DNA of 64,000 nt from Obelidium mucronatum (lineage: Eukaryota > Chytridiomycota > Chytridiomycetes > Chytridiales > Chytriomycetaceae): assembly GCA_025765595.1 (NCBI GenBank), contig JAIVFH010000137.1, forward strand, positions 1 to 64,000. The letters are read 5' to 3'. The notes below the pieces were generated by a model. It was not told where the DNA came from, searched no databases, and saw only the letters and a program-made list of their open reading frames with translations. How positions within the stretch are numbered: position 1 is the stretch's first letter; every line of letters starts with the position of its first letter. The translations under genes were made by a program, and so were the position numbers. Below are positions 45,799-57,287 of this stretch, one piece after another.

Positions 45799-46515
45799 AT
45801 GAACGACGAAATCGCCACTACAAGTTCACGCAACAAACGACGGCGACGGGATTCTTCCGACTCCTCTGATTCCAGTTCCGACTCTTCTTCCTCCGGCAGC
45901 GCATCCGAATCTGAGTCCGAATCCGAGCGGAAAAAGCGGAAAAAGCGGAAAACCAAAGAAAAGAAAAAGAAGGAAAAGGAAACGAAAAAAAAGAAAAAGG
46001 ACAAGAAAAAAAAGAAGGAAAAGAAGAGGAAGGGCGAAAAGAAGGAGAAGTCAACGTGGGGAAAACATGGAATCATTGCTGAATCTGATATTTGGACAAA
46101 AGACGCAGAGTTTCGTGCGTGGCTCGTTGAAGTGAAGAGAGTCTCGCCGGAAGACAGAGACGCGAAGAAGCACGTGGCAGAGTACGTCGAGGACTTCAAT
46201 ATGGGGATTCTCCCCCACACAAAGTACTACAACATGGACGCGTTCGACAAACATACCATGAGCCAAGCTGCACAGATGGGGAATTCTCAAACAGATTCTC
46301 TAGAGTTTGATTTTGCACGGGATGAGCAGATGCTAAAACAACAGCAACGGGCTGCAAAGAACCTTCCAGCAATGTCCCTCTCAATGTCGACCGATGAGTT
46401 GCGAGAGCTCAAAAGGGTACAGGAAGAAAGAGTTCAAATTGAACGCATGAAGAAACTGGGTTATAAACCAAAAGAGGGAATGGGTGTCCGTTATGATAAT
46501 AAAATGTTGGAGTGA
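45799..46515 (+). CDS. SCI1-like nuclear protein (style cell-cycle inhibitor 1 family)
   Basis: An intronless gene. The first 35 residues are an SR/SE-rich tract (SSDSSDSSSDSSSSG, then alternating ESESES), followed by a Lys-rich block of about 50 residues. A compact conserved domain follows: WGKHGIIAESDIW, FRAWLVEVKRVSPED, KHVAEYVEDFNMG and LPHTKYYNMDAFDKH. This matches the family that includes plant SCI1 and fungal/animal proteins of unknown role thought to act in the nucleus. The C-terminus has a helical run (ELRELKRVQEERVQIERMKKLG). The biochemical function is not established. The composition suggests a nuclear or nucleolar protein associated with RNA or splicing, which fits the neighbouring SYF2 gene. 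Confidence 0.75.
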   Translation: MNDEIATTSSRNKRRRRDSSDSSDSSSDSSSSGSASESESESERKKRKKRKTKEKKKKEKETKKKKKDKKKKKEKKRKGEKKEKSTWGKHGIIAESDIWTKDAEFRAWLVEVKRVSPEDRDAKKHVAEYVEDFNMGILPHTKYYNMDAFDKHTMSQAAQMGNSQTDSLEFDFARDEQMLKQQQRAAKNLPAMSLSMSTDELRELKRVQEERVQIERMKKLGYKPKEGMGVRYDNKMLE

Positions 46516-46566
46516 AATTGTGACGAAAACCAAACACTGTATATTAGCCATACAATCTATTCAACA

Positions 46567-47460
46567 ATGGACGCACGGCTACAGAAATTAGAAGCCCTCA
46601 AGAAGCAACGGGTTGGTTTTTTGTGGCTGTCCTTCACAACTGCCATCGTCAACTGCGCATTTCCGTTTGAAGTTCTCACACCTCTTCCCAATTCCAGGAG
46701 TCTTCACTTAAAGACAATAAAACGGATGTTCGTAAAGAGTTTGAGCGATCCAAGCGCAACCACAAGGAAGAAATCAGAAACACTAAACTCAAGCGTGAAG
46801 CCGAAATCTTGGAACAGAAGCTGGTACGAGAGAGTACTCTATACTTGGTGCGGCAGTGATACTAATAATTGGTGTGAAACAGAAAGCAGAAGAGGAGGGC
46901 GTTGATTACGAGCGGGTGCGGGCAATGACGTATTCAGTAGAGTCTGTCGAACGATACGAGAAGAAAGAACGGGCCAAGGAAAAGAGAAAGGATATCGATT
47001 TCACGGATTATGCACAAGTAGCTGCCAAAAAGTACAAGAGTCTGACAAAGGCTCTGGAGCCTGACATGAACAAGTATCACGAACAAAAACTGGTGGGTGC
47101 TATTGCAGATGTGGCTGCAGGCACAGCAGTGGTTGGCGTTTCTGGATCAATTACTACCACCGATCCAAATTCGTTGGCATATGCTGCTATTGGAAACAAA
47201 CCATCACAGGAGTCCATCATGAAGTTAGTCAAGGATGTTGAAAAGCAGAATGAAAAGAGGAAGGAATTCTCGAAAAGAAAGGCTCATAATCCGGATGAAG
47301 ACGTTACGTACATCAATGAGCGGAATATGCGCTTCAACAAGAAGATTTCTCGGGCTTACGACAAGCACACGGCCGAAATCAAGGTAACTTAAAGAGTATT
47401 ATGCGATTTAATACTAACTTACTCATTTAGGCTGCTTTTGAGCGTGGAACTGCATTATAA
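46567..47460 (+). CDS. SYF2: Pre-mRNA-splicing factor SYF2
   Basis: A component of the NineTeen-associated/Prp19-related part of the active spliceosome. The protein starts MDARLQKLEALKKQR, as family members do, and continues after an intron with a helical basic segment. It contains the SYF2 core VDYERVRAMTYSVESVERYEKKE, DFTDYAQVAAKKYKSLTKAL and a C-terminal block ending FNKKISRAYDKHTAEIKAAFERGTAL. Three short introns are seen; the last has a perfect ACTAAC branch site before the CATTTAG acceptor. A stretch rich in Ala/Val/Gly/Thr (about 47100-47160) is inserted in the middle and looks lineage-specific. Length (about 220-230 residues) fits the family. Confidence 0.9.
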
Positions 47461-47579
47461 TTTGTGGTATCTCAATAAACGTCATGAACTTCGCAACTCT
47501 AAATCGTTTCATGGATGCGGTCATCTCAAGTACAAGTGAAAGAAGCATATGTAACTTTTCACATAGTTTAATTAAGGCC

Positions 47580-50500
47580 CTATCGAGTCTCTTTCAATTT
47601 GAATTGTACCAAGAGCGCGTTGATACACAACAACGCAATCACCAACGATGCTGATACTATAAAGTTCCTCCAGTACGCCGTGAGATCGAATCCAAATTTC
47701 GAGAGAATCACAGAAGCGGGTATCTAGAGTTCACTTTAGCAGGGGAACCAGAAAATTGGGATGAAATCAGCCTTGCATACCGTCAGATTTGATCCCTGCA
47801 CGTTATCATGAATTTGCATATTTGTCAAATCATTAACAATCATGGCTTCATATGAGTATCTGAAAAAACTCAGGTATTGAATCCAACTCAAGGCTGGTGG
47901 AATAGAGCCTAGGTTTTTAAAAATTTAAAACAAACAAAAACTTCCGACTGCGGGACAACTTACTTTGATTAATCAAGAATCCTGCAAACAGCATTTTGAA
48001 CAGTATTATCATGGACCCAAGCAATGTCGCCGTTCCGATATCACTGATTGCAATTGCAAAAGCCATGCACAGAAGCCCTATTTCAGCTGAAAAAAACACC
48101 AGCATTGAAATGTATTTTGCAAAGTGGTCGCTTCCGTTGGTAAATCCAATCAAATAGAACGCTATGGATCCCATTGCAACTGCGGGAATCAAACGCAACG
48201 GTATCAGATCGAATAAAACCTTTTTTGGTATTCGAAATTTTAAAGTCTTGAAACCAAATAGACGTCACGAAAATAATAGCGTACGCACCTTGGTGAAAAA
48301 GTACGACATTGGACCATAAAATCCATTACCCCTCTCTCGCAAGAATAATTGCTTCTCTACAGCAAAAGATCCGATAGCACTGAGCCCCGAAAACCCAAGC
48401 AAAGCCAGCAGAAATATTAGAGATCCCAGGCGATTCTGAACTCCGGCAAGATCACTACCAGAGTTATAATAAAGACCACCAACAAATGCACCCAGCACAA
48501 CAGCAATCAGAATGTGAGCAAATAGTAAACTGGGCGTTCGAATTAAATTTTTGAGTGATCTTCCCGATAGTACTTTGATTTGAGTGTAGAAGCCGACTTG
48601 TCTCGTTTTTGGTTTCTCAACTGGAACGACTAAATTCTCTGAATAGTAGAAGAGAGATAAACAACAAATTAACAAACTTTAGAAGAGAGGAAAACAATTT
48701 TATAAAAGAAAGATTACCCACCCATAATTTCAATCATAGAAGGTCGCCTGTGAATAGAATCTTTTTCGACTTCTTCAAGTTTTAATTCATCCCCCGAGAT
48801 AATGGTCGTGGTTGGCGACGACGGATCAAAAAGTTTATCCGTCGAAGCCATATCCAGCAAATGGTCTGCAATGTTATATCCGTCAGGGCACGGCGCTCCT
48901 CTACGTTTGAAGACATCGGCTGCGGACCTGCCAGGTCCAAAGTAGAGAGGTGATCCTTTAGCGAGAACAAGAACTTGATCAAATAGTGTGAAGGCGTCTG
49001 ATCGTGGTTGATGGATGGTGAATATCACGGTCTTGTTGTGGATATGAGCAAGATCTGAGAGTGTCTTTATGACTGACAAAGCATTGAACGAGTCTAGCCC
49101 ACTATTATAAGAAGTTTTAAACTTTTTGCCATTATACGTCACTGCAATCGTTACCTTGTCGGCTCGTCCAGAACCAAAACAGAAGGACTAGTTACCAACT
49201 CAACTCCAATACTAACTCTCCTCTTCTCTCCCCCAGATATCCCCCGCTTACCATGCCCACCAATTCTAGTATTGGCGACATGACTCAAGCCAAGAGTTGC
49301 CATCACACTATCCACTCTGGCGCGCTTCTCTTTCTTTGAGATGGATTCTGGAAGCCGCAGCTGAGCGGAAAACATTAACGTTTCCCTTACTGTCAACGTA
49401 GGCATAAGGGTATCTTCTTGATCCACAAAACCAATAAGGTTTCTTTGGATTTGAGGTGTTACGGGGACATTGTCAAATTGAACGGTTCCCGTGACGATGC
49501 CAGACTTGGATTTGCCGGCTAGAATATCAAGGAATGTAGATTTTCCCGCGCCTTTTTTTCAATTATGGGTTTAAGTAGATGTTTGAGTGTAGGGAGGGGT
49601 TTAGAGGGGGTCTCTTTACCAGATGGACCCATTATGGCCAATACTTGACCAGGATTAATTGTCCCTGTGACGCCATCAATAATTGGTTTTCTGTTCCTTC
49701 GAAGCGTATATCCCACATTTACGAAGGATACGGCGACCCCTTGTTTCGGTGGGGGTATTGGCTGCCGTGTTGCTTTCAAATAACTCAGGAAAGACCAAAT
49801 CAATCCTGAATTTCAATAAAAGATGGCTTAAGCATACCAAAAAACCAAAAAGGCATGAAAAATAGTATCTAGTAAAAAGTACAAACCTGCAACAGCAGCA
49901 GCGAGAACTACTCCGGCCACCCCAACACCAGCTGTTTCACTTTGGGTGAGACCTCTCACTCCCTTTTCTTGTAAACTGGGTGCGTCTGCAGGAAGAGAGC
50001 ATTCGCCAAATTTGCATGTATTGAGAGGAAGCCCGTCAGGAAACAGGAAATCTAGAAAGCTGACTACAAAGAATAACCGTCAGAAAAATAAAAAGAATCA
50101 ATCTCTCATTATTTTTTAATACATTTTCCTGTGCAATCTCCGGTAGCCGATCCATCTGGATTTGTAGGACAAGTGAGAAGGAAAGTTCCAGATGCTGCTG
50201 CAAGTGGACCTTTGAAGTCGAATTGGGTTCCAGGACCCCCACAAAACGCCGAATTTCCAACGCAAGCGCAGCTTAGAGACGCGCAAGACCAAGAATAAAG
50301 TCCATTGTTGAGAAATTGCTCGCATGTTTTCATGAAGCAACTGAATTGCTGATTTCCTGCATACCATACTTGGCATTAAAACCGAACGTTAGTCCTTTTT
50401 GTTGTGGGGGGTTATCAATCACACAGATGGAAAAAAACTAACAGCTGCCCAAAGTTGTTCCAGCCTTTTTATCACGATCCAAGGTTATGATTGTTGTATC

Positions 50501-51208
50501 AGGATATATGGCCTGGAGGATTTCCTCTGTTTCATCACTAAGTTGAGAAATTGGGTAGAGGTACCTTCACGTACCCTCGATTGCACATTGAATAGACCCA
50601 GACTTATATACTGTTGGTGAAACATTGCATAAAGGGGTTTCGCTGGATGTCGTGAATATGCATGCTGTCGATTTCTGGCAAACTTGGAGGAATGTCAATC
50701 GATTGTACGGAATATGATTCACTGCATTCATGAATCAAATTTTTACAAACTGTTGCAATTTAACCCGGTAAATCCACTATCGCAAGAACATGTTTGACCA
50801 GATTGACGAATAGGTCGAAGCGAGTTGTCCGTGTTTGTGGATCCACAGACTGAAGTTGGAAGTTCAATGCAGGAAACCTTCTAAAAAGTGTACTCAAACA
50901 CCAGGAGAGTTGCAGTCCACACCACCGAATCCGAGCAAGCAATTGCACACGCTTCCACCGCAAGATCCAAAGTTTCCGCAGCTCTAAGCCGTGGTGAGTC
51001 ACAATCTTTGCCCCCGACAAATAATTTGAAAAGAAACCTGAGTCGCACAGTTAAAGCAAACTGGACAGTCACGCCGATTGGCCAGCGCAGTTTTTTCCGC
51101 GTAGATGGTGACTGTTTTTGTTATAGTCACATTGAAATCTGTGGATTCCCGTCGACCTCCCACGCATCGAGTCGCGACTGCCAGGATGAAAGAGAGATAA
51201 ATGTTCAT
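47580..51208 (-). CDS. ABCG-family transporter with EGF-like ectodomain (ADP1 type)
   Basis: A half-size ABC transporter. The start at 51208 gives a signal peptide (YLSFILAVATRCVGG) followed by a Cys-rich ectodomain. It includes EGF-like modules such as SCGNFGSCGGSVCNC and CSCDSGFTGLNC and a membrane segment near 49950. The nucleotide-binding domain follows (about 49770-48720): Walker A is split by an intron (IMGPSG then GKSTFLDILAG), the ABC signature reads ISGGEKRRVSIG, Walker B VLVLDEP, and the H-loop FTIHQPRSD. Six membrane helices follow (48675-47580), ending LKETR. The order and EGF-like ectodomain match yeast Adp1. Its substrate is unknown. At least eight short introns are present; exon ends in the ectodomain are approximate. 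Confidence 0.87.
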
Positions 51209-51337
51209 GGAATCGACGCAGTCGGATCGCGAATGGGAACAGATCAGTCAAGTGATGGATGACAATTTCTTGCGATGATGCACGAGAATTAATGAATAAA
51301 ACAGAAAAAATAAAAATTAAATAGAAGAAAGCAAAAA
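51209..51337. promoter_or_regulatory. Divergent promoter region, ADP1-like gene and SF3B1
   Basis: There are 129 bp between the two start codons. The SF3B1 side is A-rich; the transporter side has mixed composition. No further motif is clear. Confidence 0.4.
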
Positions 51338-54300
51338 ATGGATGAAGGTATGGTTCTGACTGCGCATGCGACTTTTCGCCAGCAACCAGCTCACCGCCTC
51401 GATACTCGCCCCGCAGATGCCATTGATTCCGAAATCCAGAAGGCGCAGGAAGCGCGGCGGCTCGCGCGGAACACGGTCAAGACTGTAGGACAGACGTACG
51501 AGAACCCGGACCTCGTTGGCCTCGCGTCGGTGTCCTTCGACAAGGACCTCTTCGACAACCGCGTCGACCTCGACGACTACGACTTTGGGCCGGACGAGAC
51601 AGACGACTACGGCGCCAAGGCGCGCGGGCTCGCGTCGTACACGGGGCCGAAGGGCGCCATGGCCGACACGCTCGACGCCGACAGCGGCGGCGGCGGCTTC
51701 GAGGGCGGCGGCGGCGGCGGCGGCGGGGCGTCCGCGCGCATCGTCGACCGCGAGGACGACTACCGGCGGCGGCGGCTTGCGCGCGCGCTGTCGCCCGAGC
51801 GGCGCGACGCCTTCGCGGCCGGCGGCGGCGGCGGCGACAGCGGCGGCGAAGGCGCGCGCTCGTACGCGGAGGTCATCAAGGAGCAGGCGCTGGACCGCGA
51901 GCACGACCGCCTGACGCGCCGCATCGCAGAGAAGAAGCGCGAGGCCGAGCAGGAGGAGCGCGAGAACGCCGCAAAAGAAGCACACGCAATCATCACCTGC
52001 CGCCGCCCAGCAGGACCCGCCAAAGAAGAAGCGCAGGTGGGACCAGGAAGAGCCCGTCGCCGCTGCGGCAAAGCCACAAGCAGACGAGCAGAAGAAATCA
52101 GAATGGGAAGAAGACGATGCGCCTAAAAAGAGCAAGTGGGACGACGATAAAGCAGAGGCCCCAGCTGCCGCTCCTGTCGTGGCGAAGAAAAGAAATCGGT
52201 GGGACGAAACCCCTGTGAATGCCGGGGCTTCCACAACAGGCTTGGGATGCGACTCCTAAAGGTGGTGGGGCTACTGCAACTGGAAAGAAATCGCGATGGG
52301 ATGAAACACCGGTCAATATCTCTCAGTTTGCTGCCACACCTGTTGGCTCGATGGGAATGGGCATGATGACTCCTATTCCTGGTCAAATGCAAATTCCAAT
52401 GACTCCAGAAGCCAACAATGCATTGCGGTGGGAAAAAGAGCTGGACGCCAGAAATAAGCCAATGTCTGATGCCGAACTGGATTCTATTTTGCCCGAGAAG
52501 GGGTACGTTTCCTTTTTTGTTTGCTTGCAACAGTAAATTAATGTTTTTTGTTTAGCTACAAGATTCTGGATCCCCCAGCTTCTTATGTGCCCATTCGTAC
52601 ACCTGCGCGCAAACTGATGGCTACTCCCACTCCAATGGCCGGAAGTGGGGGATTCGTCATGCAAGACGAAACTCAAGAAAAACCATTTGAAGTACCACCT
52701 GAAATTGCCGGCGTCGGCTCCCTTCAATTCTTTAAGCAAGAGGATATGCAATACTTTGGAAAACTGCTTGACGAGCGGGACGATATGGATTTAAATATTG
52801 AAGAGATTAAAGAGCGCAAGATCATGCGACTTTTATTGAAGATCAAGAACGGTACTCCTCCGCTCAGAAAGCAGGCTCTCAGACAAATAACAGACAAGGC
52901 GAGAGAATTTGGCGCCGGTCCTCTCTTCAATCAGATTTTACCATTGCTCATGTCTCCATCATTGGAAGATCAAGAACGTCACCTTTTGGTGAGTTGATTT
53001 TTTTTAAATTATTTCCAGACGCTGTTTCATTAACTTGAACTTTTGATTTAGGTCAAGGTCATTGATCGTATCTTGTACAAGTTGGACGATCTTGTACGAC
53101 CCTTTGTCCACAAGATTTTGGTTGTAATCGAGCCCTTATTGATTGACGAAGACTATTATGCGCGAGTCGAAGGTCGTGAGATTATCAGTAACTTGAGTAA
53201 AGCCGCTGGTCTGGCAACCATGATTGCAACAATGCGTCCCGATATCGATCACGTGGATGAATATGTACGAAACACAACTGCCCGTGCCTTCTCTGTCGTT
53301 GCTTCAGCGCTTGGAATCCCCGCTCTACTCCCCTTTTTGAAGGCCGTATGCCGGTCCAAAAAATCGTGGCAAGCTCGGCACACTGGTATCAAGATTGTCC
53401 AACAAATCGCCATTCTTATGGGTTGCGCCGTACTTCCACACTTGAAGTCGTTGGTTGAGGCGATTGGACATGGGTTGGAAGACGAGGAGCAGCAAAAAGT
53501 GCGGACTATTACAGCCCTTGCGATTTCTGCACTTGCAGAAGCAGCTGCACCATATGGTATCGAATCCTTTGACTCAGTTCTGAAGCCGCTTTGGGTTGGA
53601 ATCAAGAAACACCGTGGAAAAGGTCTGGCAGCGTTCTTGAAGGCGATTGGATATATTATCCCATTGATGGACGTGGAGTATGCAAACTACTATACCAAAG
53701 AAGTCATGTCGACGCTGATTCGTGAATTCCAATCTCCAGATGAAGAAATGAAAAAGATTGTGTTGAAGGTTGTGAAGCAAGTGTGCTGGTACAGATGGAG
53801 TGGAAGCGGGATACATTAAGGCAGAGATTTTGCCAGAGTTTTTCAGACACTTTTGGGTGAGAAGGATGGCGCTGGATCGCAGAAATTACAAGCAACTGGT
53901 TGAAACCACTGTGGAACTGGCACAGAAGGTTGGCGTTACTGAGATTGTGGGAAGGATTGTTGAGGATTTGAAGGATGAAAGTGAGCCGTACAGAAAAATG
54001 GTGATGGAGACTATTGAAAAAGTTGTATCAGAGTTGGGAACGGCTGATATTGATGAGAGGTTGGAGGAGATTTTGATTGATGGAATCTTGTATGCGTTCC
54101 AGGAACAGACTGTTGAAGATGTGGTGATGTTGAATGGATTTGGTACTGTCGTAAACTCGCTGTCGATGCGTGTGAAGCCATATTTGCCTCAGATTTGTTC
54201 CACCATTTTGTGGCGGCTCAACAACAAGTCAGCCAAAGTACGTCAACAAGCTGCTGACTTGATTTCCCGTATTGCTGTTGTGATGAAGACGTGTGCTGAA

Positions 54301-55315
54301 GAAAAGTTGATGGGACATCTTGGCGTTGTATTGTATGAATACTTGGGTGAAGAGTATCCAGAGGTATTGGGTTCTATTCTGCGTGCTCTCAAGTCTATTG
54401 TGAATGTGATTGGTATGAGTAGTATGACTCCACCAATCAAGGACCTTTTACCGCGCTTGACGCCCATTCTCAAGAACAGACACGAGAAGGTGCAAGAAAA
54501 TTGTATCGATTTGGTGGGTCGTATTGCAGATCGAGGTGCCGAGTTTGTATCTGCTCGTGAATGGATGAGAATCTGTTTTGAGCTGCTGGACATGTTGAAG
54601 GCGCACAAGAAAGGAATCCGACGTGCCACTGTGAATACGTTTGGTTACATTGCAAAAGCGATTGGACCGCAGGATGTCTTGGCCACCCTCTTGAACAACC
54701 TGAAGGTGCAAGAACGACAGAACCGTGTGTGTACGACTGTCGCCATTGCGATTGTTGCTGAAACCTGTGCACCGTTCACTGTCCTGCCTGCCCTGATGAA
54801 CGAGTACCGTGTTCCAGAGTTGAATGTGCAGAATGGTGTGTTAAAGTCAATGTCGTTCTTGTTTGAGTATGTTGGTGAAATGGGGAAGGATTATATTTAT
54901 GCTGTGACGCCGTTACTTGAAGATGCGTTGATGGATCGTGATTTGGTGCATCGTCAAACCGCGTGTACTACAGTCAAGCATATTGCGTTGGGTGTTGTTG
55001 GTTTAGGATGTGAAGATGCGTTGCTTCATTTGTTGAACTACGTTTGGCCCAATGTCTTTGAGGTATCGCCACATGTTATCAATGCAGTGTTGGATGCAAT
55101 TGAAGGAATCCGCATGTCAGTTGGGCCATCTGTTATCCTTCACTACTGTCCTGCAAGGGCTGTATCACCCTGCTCGACGTGTGAGAGAAATTTACTGGAA
55201 GATTTACAACAACTTGTATATTGGATCGCAGGATACTCTGGTTGCATTTTATCCCCGTATTGAAAATGAAGGGGCTAATATTTACCAAAGATACGAATTG
55301 GATTTGATTGTTTAA
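51338..55315 (+). CDS. SF3B1: Splicing factor 3B subunit 1 (SF3B1), frame broken at several points
   Basis: The large HEAT-repeat subunit of U2 snRNP that clamps the branch site. The N-terminal part has the SF3B1 pattern of Trp-Asp motifs ([29 protein letters not shown]). Two thirds of the protein is HEAT repeats almost identical to other eukaryotes (for example [20 protein letters not shown] and [20 protein letters not shown]), ending [10 protein letters not shown]. As given, the gene cannot be read in one frame. Plus-one shifts are needed at about 51985, 53781 and 55150, and a fourth at 52215-52239 that could instead be a 25-nt GT...AG intron. A normal intron lies at about 52505-52555 and another at about 52989-53051. 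The N-terminal 700 bp are very GC-rich with Gly-rich tracts. The gene is probably functional with assembly insertions, but see findings. Confidence 0.9.
52215..52239 (+). other. Candidate 25-nt intron in SF3B1
   Basis: The segment starts GTGAAT and ends ACAG. Its removal joins DETP to AWDATPK in frame with the next WD motif. Its length (25 = 3n+1) means it restores the frame just as a single-base deletion would. It is far shorter than the other introns seen here. Confidence 0.35.
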
Positions 55316-55731
55316 AAATAAAAATCAACATGTGAGAGATGTTTTATTTTGAGTGTGCCTTTTCCCTTTTTGCCTTTTGGTTTTTTATAACTCTTCTAAT
55401 CTTTAAATGGGGATGATGGACGTGCCCGCTGATTTTCCACGTATAATCTTGCATTGTTTCTCTTGGTTAAGTTGCCATTATGGTTAATTTTTTCTTACCT
55501 TCATCTATATCTATATCTTACATGGAAATTTGCTCAAAGTCGGTGTGTGAAAGTCCTTGAGAATTTTCAAGTTCTGCTTCTTTTGCATCATAATGCTTTT
55601 CTTTGTCAATACCCAGTGCAAAAAAAAACAACATTGTTTATTAATCATTGAACAAGGTGACTTCAACTTTACAGCCTCTCAAGTAAGCCGAAAGGCAATC
55701 ACTAACAAAAGATGCGGGCTTGGGTTCCTCT
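55316..55731. other. Gene-free convergent gap, SF3B1 and F-box gene
   Basis: A 416-bp A/T-rich stretch between the two stop codons. It holds a short (ATCTAT)n-like run at about 55504-55520 and an A-run at about 55620-55628. I see no gene, RNA or transposon in it. Confidence 0.5.
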
Positions 55732-57242
55732 TCATTTGAACGGGCTTGTAGAGTTACATGCAGATTCTTTAACTTTCCCGATTTCGTTGGATGTCTTCGC
55801 AAATGTGGCCACAACATTATCACTACTATGTGTCCAGTATGGTCGCCTGTTATCATACGGTCGCGATTGCATTAGCCTAATGCCCTCTGTAGATCGAGGG
55901 TCCACTTCAAGCAAGACGCGAACAGGTTCTTCATTTTCTGGCTCGCAATTCTCTAAAAACCCGCCGTCCCAAGCATCTTCCACCACTGCAAACTCCCCCA
56001 AAATCAGATTCTGCATATTTGGGCCCATGGCACCCAAAATAACATCCAGCGCATGCAACCAAAGCGTTTCCCTGCCAAAAGCAAATTCTTCAAGAGCAAT
56101 GCATTTGATTAGGATTTGATACACAGTTTTGATGGGAAGCCCAGAGTTGTCAATGCCTTGTCCATGAAACAATCGCAAAATCTTGAGATTTTCAGCAATT
56201 ACAGTCGGTGGGAGAGTTTGCATCAATTCTGCAAAAGCGATTGGAAGGTTTTGGCAGGTTGATTCAGCTGCAAAGCCTTCAAGGCACTCCAAACCAACAA
56301 AAGAAGCAAGATCTCCAGAAACAGACGCAAGAACCAAAGGATCTTCATGATCATACGAGCTATGTATATCTAACACCAACGTGGTAAGATTTGGGGTGGC
56401 TTGCTTCACGAGGGGGAGTTGGATGGAAGTGGCGAGTTTATCCCTGGAGACAACAATGTTTCGAAGATTCTTGAGGCTTCCAGCGTGAATAATGGTTTCC
56501 AGCATCTCATTTGTGAGTGGAATGCAGAGAGTGTGGAGAGAGCTCAACTTGGCAACTGTTTGCGAAATTCCAGCAATGTTTGCGATGCTAAAACCATTGT
56601 AAACGGGGCAGGAGACCAAAGAGCGCAGGGGAGGAAGTGTATCCAGGCCGTTCAGCCATTGGAAGAATTGAATGCACTCTTTGTGTTCAAGTGCAACTGT
56701 GAGCTGGCGTAGATTGGATAGTAATATCCGAGGCAAGCACTAAGGACGAGATCTACTGAAACACACGATAGTCCACGGTTAAAGACTGGACTGATTTTAA
56801 GCGTTCCGGGCTGTTGGACAGAATCTGACTCAAGGTGCTTTAAACATTCAACTCGAAAGATTGAAGACGATGCAATTGCGCACCTTGATGCCAGACTGCA
56901 ATTTTTCGATTCCCGAGCGTTTTCTCTCGTGCATGCTCAGGGAATACTTTGCCTGTGGCTCCCAGGTGCCCAACGATACAACATCGAGGGTTGCCCGCCT
57001 CGCAGCAACAGTGCAATGTTTCTCCAACGCACACAGACCGCAGCCAGGACAACCTCAACGGGGAGGTTGTTGGGACCGGATCGGCGGATGAGGGGATGCG
57101 AATCAAAATAGAATCTTGTCGTAGATGCAACACCATAGTTGCACATAAAGAGGAACCCACTTTTACTGAGGGACAGGTGGTCGATATTTGGCTGCAGATA
57201 TCGAAAGATTTGAAGCAATACTTCGTTGGGAACTTGTTCCAT
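55732..57242 (-). CDS. F-box protein with leucine-rich C-terminal part
   Basis: The start at 57242 gives an F-box (VPNEVLLQIFRYLQP), with the second half in the next exon (AAVCVRWRNIALLLR), the region that docks on Skp1. The long last exon (about 56736-55732) has irregular leucine-rich repeats (TPNLTTLVLDIHSS, ENLKILRLFHG, HALDVILGAMGPNMQNLILGEF), as in substrate-binding F-box/LRR proteins. It would be the substrate adaptor of an SCF ubiquitin ligase; the target is unknown. Fungi carry many such fast-evolving F-box genes, so no orthology is claimed. The first exon appears to be split by an intron inside the F-box (donor near 57167). Confidence 0.72.
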
Positions 57243-57287
57243 CCTTGAAGGATAATACTTTTTGTTAACCTCTTTCTTTGCTTTTAT

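Noticed and set aside
45799..46060. Lys/Ser-rich tract as a non-coding simple repeat
   Set aside because: The frame continues without a break into a conserved domain, so the tract is coding.
51317..52234. Minus-strand frame of 305 codons opposite the SF3B1 start
   Set aside because: Composition is dominated by Ala/Val/Arg from GC-rich codons on the other strand, and the SF3B1 motifs on the plus strand are convincing.
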